Source: Ralstonia sp. 25mfcol4.1 (GTDB lineage: Bacteria > Pseudomonadota > Gammaproteobacteria > Burkholderiales > Burkholderiaceae). From it: DNA of 64,000 bases. Below, piece after piece: positions 1 to 9,082 of the stretch (the first letter of the stretch is position 1; the number at the start of each line of letters is the position of its first letter). Under the pieces are notes generated by a model, which saw only the letters and a program-made list of their open reading frames with translations, made no database searches and was not told the origin of the DNA. The stretch spans positions 610,799 to 674,798 of the forward strand of contig NZ_FNJO01000001.1 of assembly GCF_900104095.1 (NCBI RefSeq), in the 5' to 3' direction. The translations under genes and the position numbers were made by a program.

Positions 1-606
1 GGGCAGGCCGTCAACCAGTTCGTGGGCGTGCTGCCGGAATCGCAATTGCGCGAGTTCATCGCTACGCTGCCCCCCGGCGACGGTGAGGGCGAGGTCGCGG
101 TGCAGGATCCCCAGGCGCTGGCCGCGGCCGGCGACCGTGAAGGCGCCAAGGCCGCGTGGCAGGCCGCGCTTGCAGAGGATCCGGAAAACGACTTGAATCG
201 CCTGGCCTATATCAGCTTCCTGCTCGACGGCGATGCCATCGACACGGCAGAAGCCGAGTTTGGCCGCCTGACGCCGCGTGCGCCGCAGGAAGACGGCTAC
301 GCCGCGCTGCGGACCCGGCTCGATGCGATGAAGGGACTCGACAGCCTGCCCGACGGCGCCGAACTCAAAGCGCAGGTCGAGGCCGACCCGGCCAACCTGG
401 CCGCGCGCCTGGATCTGGCAAAGGTGTTGATCGCGCGCCGCGAATACGAACCCGCGCTGGCGCAGCTGATGGAAATCGTCCGCCGCGACCGTGGCTTTGA
501 AGACGACATCGGCCGCAAGACGATGCTGTCGGTGTTCGAGTTGATGGCCGATTCGCCAGAAGTGGTATCGAAATGGCGCCGGCAACTGAGCACGGCGCTG
601 AACTGA
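1..606 (+). CDS. cnoX: Thioredoxin-TPR co-chaperone (CnoX/YbbN type), C-terminal part
   Basis: The frame is open to the left edge, so the gene starts upstream and only its last ~200 residues are visible. The first residues (GQAVNQFVG.LPESQLREFI) look like the last strand and helix of a thioredoxin fold. After them come helical repeats rich in A, L and D/E, including a TPR-like stretch (LAARLDLAKVLIARREYEPAL). This order, thioredoxin then TPR, is that of the YbbN/CnoX family, which in E. coli protects proteins from oxidative damage and hands them to GroEL and DnaK. The active-site region (CxxC or SxxC) lies outside the window, so redox activity cannot be judged. Confidence 0.75.
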   Translation, partial: GQAVNQFVGVLPESQLREFIATLPPGDGEGEVAVQDPQALAAAGDREGAKAAWQAALAEDPENDLNRLAYISFLLDGDAIDTAEAEFGRLTPRAPQEDGYAALRTRLDAMKGLDSLPDGAELKAQVEADPANLAARLDLAKVLIARREYEPALAQLMEIVRRDRGFEDDIGRKTMLSVFELMADSPEVVSKWRRQLSTALN

Positions 607-678
607 GTGGAATTGCGGTGAGTTGAGTGGAAGACGCGCATCGGGGCGGGACGTTTCCCCCTCCGATGCAGAACGGCA

Positions 679-1152
679 CTAGACGGCCGGCGCCTCGATC
701 AGCGAAAAGCCGTTGGCCTTCATATGCTCGACCATCATCGCGTCCATCGACTTCACGTGATTGTCGAACCAGCCTGACAGTTCATCCACCAGGCTGCGGC
801 CCAGCGACAGCCCGCCCTTGCCGGGGCCCTCCGGATCTTCCAGTTCCTGCGCGATCTTGTCGCGCACGGCCTGCACCACCTGCAGCACGCCCTTGTGCTC
901 GTTCGTATGGCAGAAGCGCGGGCCGAACTGCATGGCCTCCATCCACTGCTCTTCCTGTTCGAAATGGTGGCGCGTGTGCGCGATCCACTCGTCGTACGCC
1001 GCCAGGAAGCCGGCATCGTCCGATTTGGCCACGGCATCGAGCAGTTGCAGGAATTCCGCGTGCGTGGCGTCGGTGACGGGCTCGCCCAGCCGGAGTTCGT
1101 CTGGCAAGCCTTCCGAGGAAAGACCGTCGTAGGGGTTCTGTGCTGCAGACAT
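679..1152 (-). CDS. Bacteriohemerythrin-like protein
   Basis: Product of 157 residues. It shows the spaced iron-ligand pattern of hemerythrins: H in DATHAEF, H in HTRHHFEQEE, H in CHTNEHK, and H/D in the final WFDNHVKSMD segment. Such proteins bind O2 at a di-iron centre and are linked to oxygen sensing or iron/oxidative-stress handling. The start at 1152 (MSAAQNPYDG) was chosen because family homology begins shortly after it, although the frame is open further upstream. No strong ribosome-binding site is visible. It is transcribed away from the kinase gene at 1288, so the 135 bp between them should hold both promoters. Confidence 0.85.
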   Translation of the reverse strand: MSAAQNPYDGLSSEGLPDELRLGEPVTDATHAEFLQLLDAVAKSDDAGFLAAYDEWIAHTRHHFEQEEQWMEAMQFGPRFCHTNEHKGVLQVVQAVRDKIAQELEDPEGPGKGGLSLGRSLVDELSGWFDNHVKSMDAMMVEHMKANGFSLIEAPAV

Positions 1153-1287
1153 GGATCTGAAAACTTTTCTTTGAGATAAGCGGCAAGGATACCGATTTCG
1201 CCGCTGTCCGATCTGATTTTCCGCAAAGAACGGTATGCTTGACGCTCGCGCCCCTGGCAAGTGACGGATTTCCAGCAAGCCACCGAC

Positions 1288-1866
1288 ATGCCCCGACTGA
1301 TCTTCTTCTGCGGCCACGCAGGCACCGGCAAGACTTCTCTCGCCCATCGGCTGATCGGCCCGCTGATGCAGGCCACCGGCGAACCGTTCTGCCTGCTCGA
1401 CAAGGACACCCTCTACGGGCGCTACAGCGCGGCCGCCATGCGCGCCATCACCGGCGATCCGAACGACCGCGACAGCCCGGCCTATCTGGACAATCTGCGA
1501 GACCCCGAATACGAGGGCCTGCTCGACACCGCGCGCGAGAACCTGATGCTTGGCATCAGCGTGATCGTGATTGGCCCGTTGTCACGCGAAATCCGCGCGC
1601 ATCTGCTGATCGATCCCCAGTGGCTGCACGTACCGGACGGCACGCGCACACAAATCGTGTGGGTGCATCTGCCGGAGGACGAAGCCCACGCGCGCATCAT
1701 CCGCCGCGCCAATCCCAACGACGCCTACAAGCTCACGCACTGGGACGCCTATCGCGCCCGGCGGTTTTCGCCGGACCCGGCCGAATATCCCGAGCTGATC
1801 TTCTTCGACAACCAGGCGCCCGACGATGCCGCCGTCGACGGCCTGCTGCGGACGTTGGCCGCCTAG
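1288..1866 (+). CDS. P-loop ATP-binding protein, putative small-molecule kinase (AAA_33 type)
   Basis: About 192 residues. A Walker A motif (GHAGTGKT) lies immediately after the first beta strand (PRLIFFC), and a DKD sequence follows (LLDKDTLYGRY), as in nucleoside- or shikimate-kinase-like folds. The substrate is not predictable. The ATG at 1288 places the P-loop at the usual distance from the N terminus; an in-frame GTG at 1261 is an alternative. Neither start has a clear ribosome-binding site. The stop codon shares the bases CTAG with the stop of the convergent tcdA gene, so the two coding regions overlap by 4 bp. Confidence 0.7.
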   Translation: MPRLIFFCGHAGTGKTSLAHRLIGPLMQATGEPFCLLDKDTLYGRYSAAAMRAITGDPNDRDSPAYLDNLRDPEYEGLLDTARENLMLGISVIVIGPLSREIRAHLLIDPQWLHVPDGTRTQIVWVHLPEDEAHARIIRRANPNDAYKLTHWDAYRARRFSPDPAEYPELIFFDNQAPDDAAVDGLLRTLAA

Positions 1867-2720
1867 GGCTGGCCGGCCGCCAGCGCCCCGATCACCGCCG
1901 ACGCCGCCACGAATCCGAACACCGCCGTCACCGCCACCGACGAGCCAAAGCCCGCGCAGGCCAGCCCCTGCGGGCCGCGCACCGGGGCCGGCGGCACTTC
2001 GTCGATCTCGCACGCCTGCTGCTCGGGCTCGGGATAGCGCAGCGGCTCGTCCGAATAGACCGCCTCGATGCCGAACTTCTTCCTGGGATCGCGCGGAAAG
2101 CCCCACTGCCGGCGCAGGTTGCCACGCACCTTGGCCAGCAGCGGGTCCTGGATCGTGCGGGCCAGGTCCTCGATGCGCACCCGCGTGGGGTCCAGCTGAC
2201 CGCCCGCCCCGCCGCACGTGATCACGCGCACGCCCTCGCGGCGGGCCCATCCCAGGATGGCGGTCTTGACCTTCACCGCGTCGATGGCGTCGATCACGTA
2301 GTCGAAGCCTGATAGCAGATCCGCCACATTGTCTTCGGTCACGAAATCGTCGATCTGCGTCACGCGGCAGCGCGGGTTGATCGCCACGATGCGCTCGGCC
2401 ATGGCTTCCACCTTGGCGCGGCCGTAGGCATCGCCCAGCGCGTGGATCTGCCGGTTGGTGTTCGACGCGGCAATGTGATCGAGGTCAATCAGGGTAATAC
2501 GCCCCACCGCGTTGCGTGCCAGCGCCTCGGCCGCCCAGCTGCCCACCCCGCCGATGCCGATCACGCACACATTGGCGGCCTCCAGCCGGGCCAGGCCATG
2601 CGTGCCGTACAGGCGCGCCACGCCGCCGAAACGGCGATGGTAGTCGTCGTCGGCAGGGCTTTCGTGTGACAGGGGCGCGGGCAGGTCCTGCTCTGCCAGG
2701 GGCGTAGGGCTGATCGTCAT
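1863..2720 (-). CDS. tcdA: tRNA threonylcarbamoyladenosine dehydratase
   Basis: 285 residues, an E1/ThiF-MoeB-like adenylating enzyme. The nucleotide-binding glycine loop (GIGGVGS, residues 55-61), the following D of LIDLDHI, and the N-R-Q of SNTNRQIHALG are all visible. TcdA (CsdL) uses ATP to cyclise t6A37 into ct6A in tRNAs that read ANN codons. A hydrophobic segment at the C terminus (VTAVFGFVAASAVIGAL) fits the membrane-associated tail known for the family. It is convergent with the P-loop kinase and divergent from the AsmA gene. Confidence 0.92.
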   Translation of the reverse strand: MTISPTPLAEQDLPAPLSHESPADDDYHRRFGGVARLYGTHGLARLEAANVCVIGIGGVGSWAAEALARNAVGRITLIDLDHIAASNTNRQIHALGDAYGRAKVEAMAERIVAINPRCRVTQIDDFVTEDNVADLLSGFDYVIDAIDAVKVKTAILGWARREGVRVITCGGAGGQLDPTRVRIEDLARTIQDPLLAKVRGNLRRQWGFPRDPRKKFGIEAVYSDEPLRYPEPEQQACEIDEVPPAPVRGPQGLACAGFGSSVAVTAVFGFVAASAVIGALAAGQP

Positions 2721-2913
2721 AGTGGAATTCTCAAATCTGCCGGCATTTTATGTCACCGGCGGGAATTCATCCGGCCGGCGAACGCACGCCAAATAGGCGT
2801 CCCGACGACCGCAATGTCAGCCTGAGGCCGACAACCACACGCGAGGAGGCTCCCTACAATTACCTGTGCAGTGGTTGATCCGCCGCACGGCTGCCACCAG
2901 GAGTCCACCCCTT

Positions 2914-5238
2914 ATGCCCGCCTCGCGTCGCCACAAGATCGTTTTCTGGAGCGTGTTCACGCCGTTGGCGCTGATCGCGATCCTTGTCGTCATCATCCTG
3001 ACCTTCGACTGGAACCGGCTCAAGCCGTGGCTCAACGACAAGGTCTCGGAGTCGATCGGGCGCCCCTTCGCCATCAATGGCGATCTGACCGTCACCTGGA
3101 AACGTGGCCAGGGGGAAACCGGCTGGCGCACGCTCGTGCCGTGGCCCCGACTGTCGGCCAAAGACATTTCGGTGGGCAACCCCGACTGGGCCCAGGCGCC
3201 CAGCATGGGCACGATCCGCGAACTGATCTTCGTGCTGCGCCCGCTGCCGCTGCTGGCCCATGAAATCAACGTGCCGACCATCGTCGTCGACAGCCCGGCC
3301 GTGTGGCTCGAACGGCTGGCCGACAAGCGCAACAACTGGACCTTCGACATGCGCAAGCAGACCGACTCGGGCAAGTCGAAATGGCACCTTGATGTGGGCG
3401 AAGTGGTGCTCCAGCGCGGCAACCTGGCGCTGGACGACGCTGCCGAGAAGATCCAGCTGCAGGCCACGCTGGACACGATTGGCGACCAGGCCATCTACGA
3501 CAAGGCCCGCGACGGCGCGCTGATGCCGTCCGACGCCTCGGCGGTGGCGGCGTCGCAGGGCTCCGCCGCGTCGACGCCCGAGGCCAAGGCCAACGACAAC
3601 AAGGGCGGCAAGGCCGGCAACGACGACCGCTACGGCATCCGCTGGAAAGCCGTGGGCCACTACAACAAGGCCACCATCAACGCCACCGGCAAGGCCGGTA
3701 CCGTGCTCAGCCTGCGCGACGTGGACACCCCTTATCCGGTACAGGCCGATGTGCGCGTGGGCGCCACCCGCGCCACGATGGAAGGCACGGTAACGAACCC
3801 GGCCCACCTTGGCGCGCTCGACGTCAACCTGACGCTGGCCGGCGACAGCCTGGCATCGCTCTATAACCTGACCGGCATCGTGCTGCCTTCCACCCCGCCG
3901 TATGAAACGCGCGGCCGCCTGGTGGCCACGCTCAAGAAGGGGGCCTCGGCCTATACCTACCGCGACTTCACCGGCAAGGTGGGCAGCAGCGACCTGGGCG
4001 GCACGCTGACGTTCGCGCAGCGTTCGCCCCGCCCGCTGCTGTCGGGCGAACTGGTTTCGAAGCAGCTGCTGTTCGACGATCTGGCGCCGCTGATCGGCGG
4101 CGGCGCCAAGCCGGGCCAGCCCGCCAAGGACAGCCCCGTGAAGCAGCCCGTGGACAAGAAGCTGCCGGTGGCGCCGTTCCGCACCGAACGCTGGGACGAG
4201 ATCGATGCCGACGTGAAATTCACCGGCAAGCGCATCGTGCGCAATGAAGACCTGCCGATCACGGACCTGACCACGCACCTGAAGCTGACCGACGGCGTGC
4301 TGCGGCTCGACCCGCTCAACTTCGGCGTGGCCGGCGGCAACCTGGTTTCGACCATCGAGCTCGACGGCAAACGCGAGCCGATGGGCGCGAAGGTCGACAT
4401 GACCGCGCGGCACCTGAAGATCAAGCAGCTGTTTCCGAAGGTGGAAAGCACCCGCGCCAGCGTCGGTGAGGTCAACGGCAGCGCCAAGCTTTCGGCGACG
4501 GGCAATTCGGTGGCCGCGCTGATGGGCTCGTCGAACGGCGAGGCCAAGCTGCTGGTGGAAAACGGCACCGTCAGCAAGTTCATCCTCGAAGCCATCGGCC
4601 TGAACGTGGGCAGCGTGGTGATTTCGAAGCTGTTCGGCGACAAGCCGGTACAGATCAACTGCGGCGTGGGCGCGTTCGGCTTCCAGAACGGCATTGCCCG
4701 GGCCCAGACGTTCGTGCTCGATACGCAGGACGCCATCATCACCACCGAGGGCGCGGTCGATTTCAAGGACGAGCGGCTGGCGCTGACGATCCATCCCGAT
4801 TCGAAGGGGCTGCGCATTATCTCGCTACGCTCGCCGCTGTATGTGGGCGGTACGTTCAAGAATCCGTCGGTCAGCCCGAATATCGCCATCCTGGCGCTGC
4901 GTGCCGGCGGCGCGCTGGCGCTGGCGCTGACCGCGCCGGTGGCCATGGTGGTGCCTTTGCTCGACATCTCGGGCGGCGGCGACGAAAGCCAGTGCGCAAG
5001 CCTCCTGGCGGAACTCAAGAAGCGGCCTACCGCCCCGCCGCCGGGCAAGACCTATCAGGGGCCAGCGGCGCCGAAGGGCCAGCAGCAGGCCGGCCCGGCC
5101 ATTCCCGAGTCGCCGACGAAGTCCGACGCCGCGCGCGGCGAGCCCGCCCCGCCGCCGACCAAGCCGCGCATGCCCGGGCCCACGGTGCAGCAACCGTTGC
5201 GACCGGACCACGACAAGCAGCTCTACCAGGGCGGCTAG
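2914..5238 (+). CDS. AsmA family protein
   Basis: About 774 residues. An N-terminal membrane anchor (VFWSVFTPLALIAILVVIIL) is followed by a long beta-rich periplasmic region typical of AsmA/TamB-like proteins, which are thought to carry or organise phospholipid or outer-membrane traffic. The C-terminal AsmA_2-like section includes repeats around DVNLTLAGDSLASLYNLTGI and KFILEAIGLNVGSVVISKLFG. A low-complexity insert of A, S, K and N lies near residues 195-235, and the last ~70 residues are proline-rich and probably disordered. The start at 2914 is supported by a CAGGAG ribosome-binding site 11 bases upstream; an earlier in-frame ATG at 2866 is less likely. It is divergent from tcdA. Confidence 0.87.
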   Translation: MPASRRHKIVFWSVFTPLALIAILVVIILTFDWNRLKPWLNDKVSESIGRPFAINGDLTVTWKRGQGETGWRTLVPWPRLSAKDISVGNPDWAQAPSMGTIRELIFVLRPLPLLAHEINVPTIVVDSPAVWLERLADKRNNWTFDMRKQTDSGKSKWHLDVGEVVLQRGNLALDDAAEKIQLQATLDTIGDQAIYDKARDGALMPSDASAVAASQGSAASTPEAKANDNKGGKAGNDDRYGIRWKAVGHYNKATINATGKAGTVLSLRDVDTPYPVQADVRVGATRATMEGTVTNPAHLGALDVNLTLAGDSLASLYNLTGIVLPSTPPYETRGRLVATLKKGASAYTYRDFTGKVGSSDLGGTLTFAQRSPRPLLSGELVSKQLLFDDLAPLIGGGAKPGQPAKDSPVKQPVDKKLPVAPFRTERWDEIDADVKFTGKRIVRNEDLPITDLTTHLKLTDGVLRLDPLNFGVAGGNLVSTIELDGKREPMGAKVDMTARHLKIKQLFPKVESTRASVGEVNGSAKLSATGNSVAALMGSSNGEAKLLVENGTVSKFILEAIGLNVGSVVISKLFGDKPVQINCGVGAFGFQNGIARAQTFVLDTQDAIITTEGAVDFKDERLALTIHPDSKGLRIISLRSPLYVGGTFKNPSVSPNIAILALRAGGALALALTAPVAMVVPLLDISGGGDESQCASLLAELKKRPTAPPPGKTYQGPAAPKGQQQAGPAIPESPTKSDAARGEPAPPPTKPRMPGPTVQQPLRPDHDKQLYQGG

Positions 5239-5597
5239 CGAACGGCACGGCTACTGGTGCCCGGGTGCCCGGGCGCCTCTCGTCATTGCACGTGCCCACG
5301 TTGGCGAATCCGCAACACAGCTGTACCGAATGTGTTGCGGATTTGGCACGCCCTTTCACACCGTTGTTGTGCGGACCCCACTGGCAGTCGCATAATCGGC
5401 TGGTCGTTGATTAAGCAATTAATTAATGAACAACGACACGCAACGCCGTCGCTCGCCGGGTTCCAGTCTGGCAGGCGATGCCTTGTAAGGTGCGGCTCCG
5501 GCCGCACTGATTTTCTTTTTCGCGCGTCTTATCGTCCGGATCGGAGACCCTTGCCGGCGGCGCGAACCACCTTCGCCGCCCCCGCGCACCCCCTGCC
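5239..5597. other. Intergenic region with one strong hairpin
   Basis: 359 bp between the AsmA gene and the MFS gene, with no convincing coding frame. It holds a perfect 13-bp inverted repeat (see 5305-5345). It also holds an AT-rich imperfect palindrome around 5405-5435 (GTTGATTAA then TTAATGAACAAC), which stands out from the GC-rich surroundings and could be a promoter or operator for the downstream transporter. No -35/-10 pair could be assigned with confidence. Confidence 0.6.
5305..5345. repeat. Perfect 13-bp inverted repeat (hairpin) downstream of the AsmA gene
   Basis: AATCCGCAACACA (5307-5319) is exactly complementary to TGTGTTGCGGATT (5331-5343) across an 11-base loop; a GU and a CG pair can extend the stem to 15. 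No T-run follows on either strand, so it is not a textbook intrinsic terminator. It could be an mRNA-stabilising or Rho-linked structure or a protein site. Confidence 0.6.
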
Positions 5598-6797
5598 ATG
5601 ACGTTGCCTCATGCCGCCGTTCCCCCGATCAGCTGGCTGATCGCGCTGACGGTGTGCAATCACGTGGCGTTCAACGCCAGTCGTGTCGTCGTTTCCCTAT
5701 TTGCCATCTCGCTCAAGGCGTCCACGGTCACGCTGGGCATCCTGATGTCGCTCTATGCGCTGCTGCCGATGTTCCTGGCGATTCGCGCCGGCAAGCGCAT
5801 CGACCAGATCGGGCCGCGACTGCCGATGACGGCCGGGTCGCTGATGGTGGTGGCCGGCACGCTGCTGCCGGCCGTCTGGCACGACATTGCATCGCTGTAC
5901 GCGGCATGCGCGCTGATCGGCGTGGGGTTCATGCTGGTCCAGGTGGCCATGCAGCTGCTGATCGGGCAGGTATCGACCAACGAGACCCGGCTGCGCAACT
6001 ACACGCTGCATGCGCTGGGGCTGTCGATCTCGGGCACGCTCGGGCCCGTGGCCATGGGCTATACGATCGAACACGCGGGCTTTCGTACCGCGTTCTGCAT
6101 CCTGGTGGGCGTGGCGCTGCTGGGCCAGGCCGGGCTGCAGTATGTGCGGCCGCGCCTGCCAGCGACGGGCGGCAACGCGGGACGCATCGCCATCGAGGAC
6201 GGTTCGCGCCACTCCACGCTGGACCTGCTCCACCACCCCGAACTGCGTGCGGTGTTCGTCGCCAGCGCCGTACTGTCCGCCGCGTGGGACCTGCACGCGT
6301 TCCTGATTCCGATCCAGGGCACGCATATCGGCCTGTCGCCGTCGATGATCGGCTGGGTGCTCGGCGCGTTCTCGATTGCCACGCTGGCCATCCGGATTGC
6401 CATGCCGATGGTGTCCCGCCATTTCTCGGAATGGAAGATCATCCGCCTGGCGCTGCTGGTGGGTGCGCTGGCCTACGTGGTCTATCCGTTCGTCTCGCAC
6501 TTCTGGCTCATGTGCAGCCTGGCGTTCGTGCTGGGCCTGGCGCTGGGCAGCGCCCAGCCCAACGTCATGAACATCCTCCACACGGCCTCGCCCTCTGGAC
6601 GTGCTGGCGAGGCGCTGGGGCTGCGCTCGGCCGTGCTCAATACCAGCCAGGTGGTGTGGCCGCTCACGTTTGGTGTGGTGGGCACGGCGCTGGGCATGCT
6701 GCCCATCTTCCTCTCGATGGCCGGCGCGATGGGCATGGCCAACTACTACTCGCGGCGCCAGACGCAAAAGCTCGCTGCACCAAAACTGTCGGACTAG
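5598..6797 (+). CDS. Major facilitator superfamily transporter
   Basis: 399 residues, almost entirely hydrophobic, with about 12 predicted membrane segments in two halves. The loop between segments 2 and 3 carries the MFS-type motif in the form IRAGKRIDQIGPRLPM. The middle cytoplasmic loop is the polar stretch around GNAGRIAIEDGSRHSTLD. The substrate cannot be inferred; drug or metabolite efflux is possible. It stands alone, with the AsmA gene upstream and pdxH downstream on the same strand, and no regulator gene is adjacent. Confidence 0.85.
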   Translation: MTLPHAAVPPISWLIALTVCNHVAFNASRVVVSLFAISLKASTVTLGILMSLYALLPMFLAIRAGKRIDQIGPRLPMTAGSLMVVAGTLLPAVWHDIASLYAACALIGVGFMLVQVAMQLLIGQVSTNETRLRNYTLHALGLSISGTLGPVAMGYTIEHAGFRTAFCILVGVALLGQAGLQYVRPRLPATGGNAGRIAIEDGSRHSTLDLLHHPELRAVFVASAVLSAAWDLHAFLIPIQGTHIGLSPSMIGWVLGAFSIATLAIRIAMPMVSRHFSEWKIIRLALLVGALAYVVYPFVSHFWLMCSLAFVLGLALGSAQPNVMNILHTASPSGRAGEALGLRSAVLNTSQVVWPLTFGVVGTALGMLPIFLSMAGAMGMANYYSRRQTQKLAAPKLSD

Positions 6798-6943
6798 TCA
6801 CCGGCGAATATTGACTCGCGCAGACTAGTAAAACTGCGATGCCGCTTTGCCATGGCGCAAATGCGGTGTGCGGCGCATTCGCTATACTCGAAGCATCCTC
6901 GTCCGCATGGTTGTCCGTGCGGCCCGACTCTTCGATATGCGAT

Positions 6944-7582
6944 ATGACCCAACTCGCTGATCTGCGCCGCAACTACATGCTGAGCGCCCTTTCCGAAACC
7001 GACGTGGCAGGCGACCCGATCCGCCAGTTCCAGAACTGGTTCGACGAAGCCATGCAGGCCAAGCTGCCCGAACCCAATGCGATGACGCTGGCCACGGTCG
7101 GCGCCGACGGCCAGCCCTCGGCGCGCATCGTGCTGCTCAAGGGCATGGACGCCAACGGCTTCACGTTCTTCACCAACTACGAAAGCCGCAAGGGCCTGGA
7201 TCTGGAAGCCAATCCGCGCGCGGCGCTGCTGTTCCACTGGGTGCAGCTCGAACGCCAGGTGCGCGTCGAAGGCGTCGTCGAAAAGGTGGGCGATGCCGAG
7301 AGCGATGCCTATTATGCGTCGCGTCCGCTCGGATCGCGCCTGGGCGCCTGGGCCTCCGAGCAAAGCCGCGAGGTTGCCGGCCGCGACGTGCTGGAAGCGC
7401 GCGAAGCCGACTTCCGCAGCAAGTTCGGCGACAACCCGCCGCGCCCGCCGCACTGGGGCGGGTACCGCCTGCGGCCCACGTGGATCGAATTCTGGCAGGG
7501 CCGGCCGTCGCGCCTGCACGACCGCATCGCGTTCCGGCAGCAGGCCGATGGCAGCTGGCAGATCGTCCGGTTGTCACCCTGA
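6944..7582 (+). CDS. pdxH: Pyridoxamine 5'-phosphate oxidase
   Basis: 212 residues. PdxH oxidises pyridoxamine- or pyridoxine-5'-phosphate to PLP with FMN and O2. Family motifs are clear: [55 protein letters not shown] and the conserved C-terminal arginine-rich end ([14 protein letters not shown]). The start at 6944 ([12 protein letters not shown]) matches the usual N terminus; the frame is open upstream without family similarity. A TATACT -10-like hexamer lies at 6883-6888, but its -35 is poor. PLP made here would serve the PLP enzymes KynU, GlyA and the aminotransferase in this window. Confidence 0.95.
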   Translation: MTQLADLRRNYMLSALSETDVAGDPIRQFQNWFDEAMQAKLPEPNAMTLATVGADGQPSARIVLLKGMDANGFTFFTNYESRKGLDLEANPRAALLFHWVQLERQVRVEGVVEKVGDAESDAYYASRPLGSRLGAWASEQSREVAGRDVLEAREADFRSKFGDNPPRPPHWGGYRLRPTWIEFWQGRPSRLHDRIAFRQQADGSWQIVRLSP

Positions 7583-7837
7583 TGCCCGGCACTGCGGGCA
7601 GGTCTTGCATGGGGCGACGATCGCTGCATCGTCAATGTCTGCTTGTACTGACAGGCACTGACTGCGGCGGCCCACACTGCACAATTCGGCGAATTGGCGT
7701 AAAGTTGCTGGGTTGCCGCACCGGCCATGCATCGGTGCGCCCCCAGGGCCAGTGCTGCGTTCCACTACGCAGTCTGCGCAGCCGACCACGGGGCATTTCA
7801 TTCGAGAGGGATCATCAACCAATCGGGAGAAAGCCGC

Positions 7838-9079
7838 ATGTTCTTCAAGCAAGCAATCGACAAGCAGCTTGATAGCTGGATTTCCGACGTGCGCGAACAC
7901 GCCAACCTGCCTGTCAGGCTACGGCTGTGGAATGGCACTGAATACCAGCTGGGCAACTTCGACAAACCCGAGGTCACGCTGACCGTACGCGAGGCCTCGG
8001 CCCTGCCGCTGCTGCTCACGCCAAGCCTGGACAACCTCGGCGAGGCATACGTCCAGGAAAAGATCGATCTCGACGGCCGCCTGGCCGATATCATCAAGAT
8101 GGCCTACGGCCTGTCGGCAGCCGCCGCGCGCAGTGCGGGCGGCGCCCTGGCCCGCGTGGCGCAGCACTTCACGCACAGCCGCTCCGAAGACAAGGCGTCG
8201 ATCCAATATCACTACGACGTTTCCAACGCGTTCTACCAGCTCTGGCTCGATCCGCGCATGGTGTATTCGTGCGCGTATTTCGAGGACGGCACCGAAGACC
8301 TTGCCACCGCGCAGCTCAAGAAGATCGACCACATCCTGACCAAAATCCGCGTGCAGCCGGGCCAGACCCTGCTGGACATCGGCTGCGGCTGGGGCGCGCT
8401 GGTGATCCGCGCGGCGCAGAAGTTCGGCGCGCAGTGCGTGGGCATCACGCTGTCGCAGAACCAGTTCGACCTGGCCACCGAGCGCGTGAAGGCGGCCGGG
8501 CTGCAGGACCGCATCGAGATCCGGCTGCAGGACTATCGCGACATCCAGGGCCAGTTCGACCGCATCACCAGCGTCGGCATGTTCGAGCACGTGGGCAAGG
8601 ACAACCTGATCGGCTACTTCAGCCGCATGCGCGACCTGCTCAAGGACGATGGCGTGGCGATGAACCACGGCATCACGGCCACCGACCCCGACAGCGGCGC
8701 GGTGCCGCTCGATGGCTCGGGCTTCATGGACCGCTATGTGTTCCCGCAGGGCGAACTGCCCCACATCAGCATGGTGCTGAATACCATGGCCAAGGGCGGC
8801 CTGGAGGCATTCGACGTGGAACTGCTGCGCCGGCACTATGCCCAGACGCTGCGCCACTGGGCCGACAACTTCGAGACCAACGCCGACGCGATCCGGGCCA
8901 TGGTGGGCGAGAAGAAGTACCGCATCTGGCGGGTCTACCTGGCCGGCTGCGAGCACGCGTTCACCAACAGCATCATGTCACTGCACCAGGTGGTGTGTCA
9001 GAAGGCGAATCGCGCCGCCGACACGTTCCCGGTCTCGCGGCGCTATATTTACGCGTCTCCGATTGGAAATACCGTTTGA
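7838..9079 (+). CDS. cfa: Cyclopropane-fatty-acyl-phospholipid synthase family methyltransferase
   Basis: 413 residues. The SAM-binding motif LDIGCGWGALVI and the following ITLSQNQFDLA are those of CFA synthases, as is the FEHVGKDN segment. These enzymes add a methylene bridge to unsaturated acyl chains of membrane phospholipids, usually during stress or stationary phase. The start ATG at 7838 has a purine-rich GGGAGA site about 9 bases upstream. The upstream 255 bp (7583-7837) have no gene. The next gene starts 3 bp after the stop, so the two may be co-transcribed. Confidence 0.9.
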   Translation: MFFKQAIDKQLDSWISDVREHANLPVRLRLWNGTEYQLGNFDKPEVTLTVREASALPLLLTPSLDNLGEAYVQEKIDLDGRLADIIKMAYGLSAAAARSAGGALARVAQHFTHSRSEDKASIQYHYDVSNAFYQLWLDPRMVYSCAYFEDGTEDLATAQLKKIDHILTKIRVQPGQTLLDIGCGWGALVIRAAQKFGAQCVGITLSQNQFDLATERVKAAGLQDRIEIRLQDYRDIQGQFDRITSVGMFEHVGKDNLIGYFSRMRDLLKDDGVAMNHGITATDPDSGAVPLDGSGFMDRYVFPQGELPHISMVLNTMAKGGLEAFDVELLRRHYAQTLRHWADNFETNADAIRAMVGEKKYRIWRVYLAGCEHAFTNSIMSLHQVVCQKANRAADTFPVSRRYIYASPIGNTV

Positions 9080-9082
9080 CGC

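Noticed and set aside
2860..4794. A 644-residue open frame on the minus strand across the AsmA gene
   Set aside because: It is antisense to a clear AsmA protein, has no recognisable domain and an Arg/His/Gly-rich composition typical of shadow frames in GC-rich DNA.
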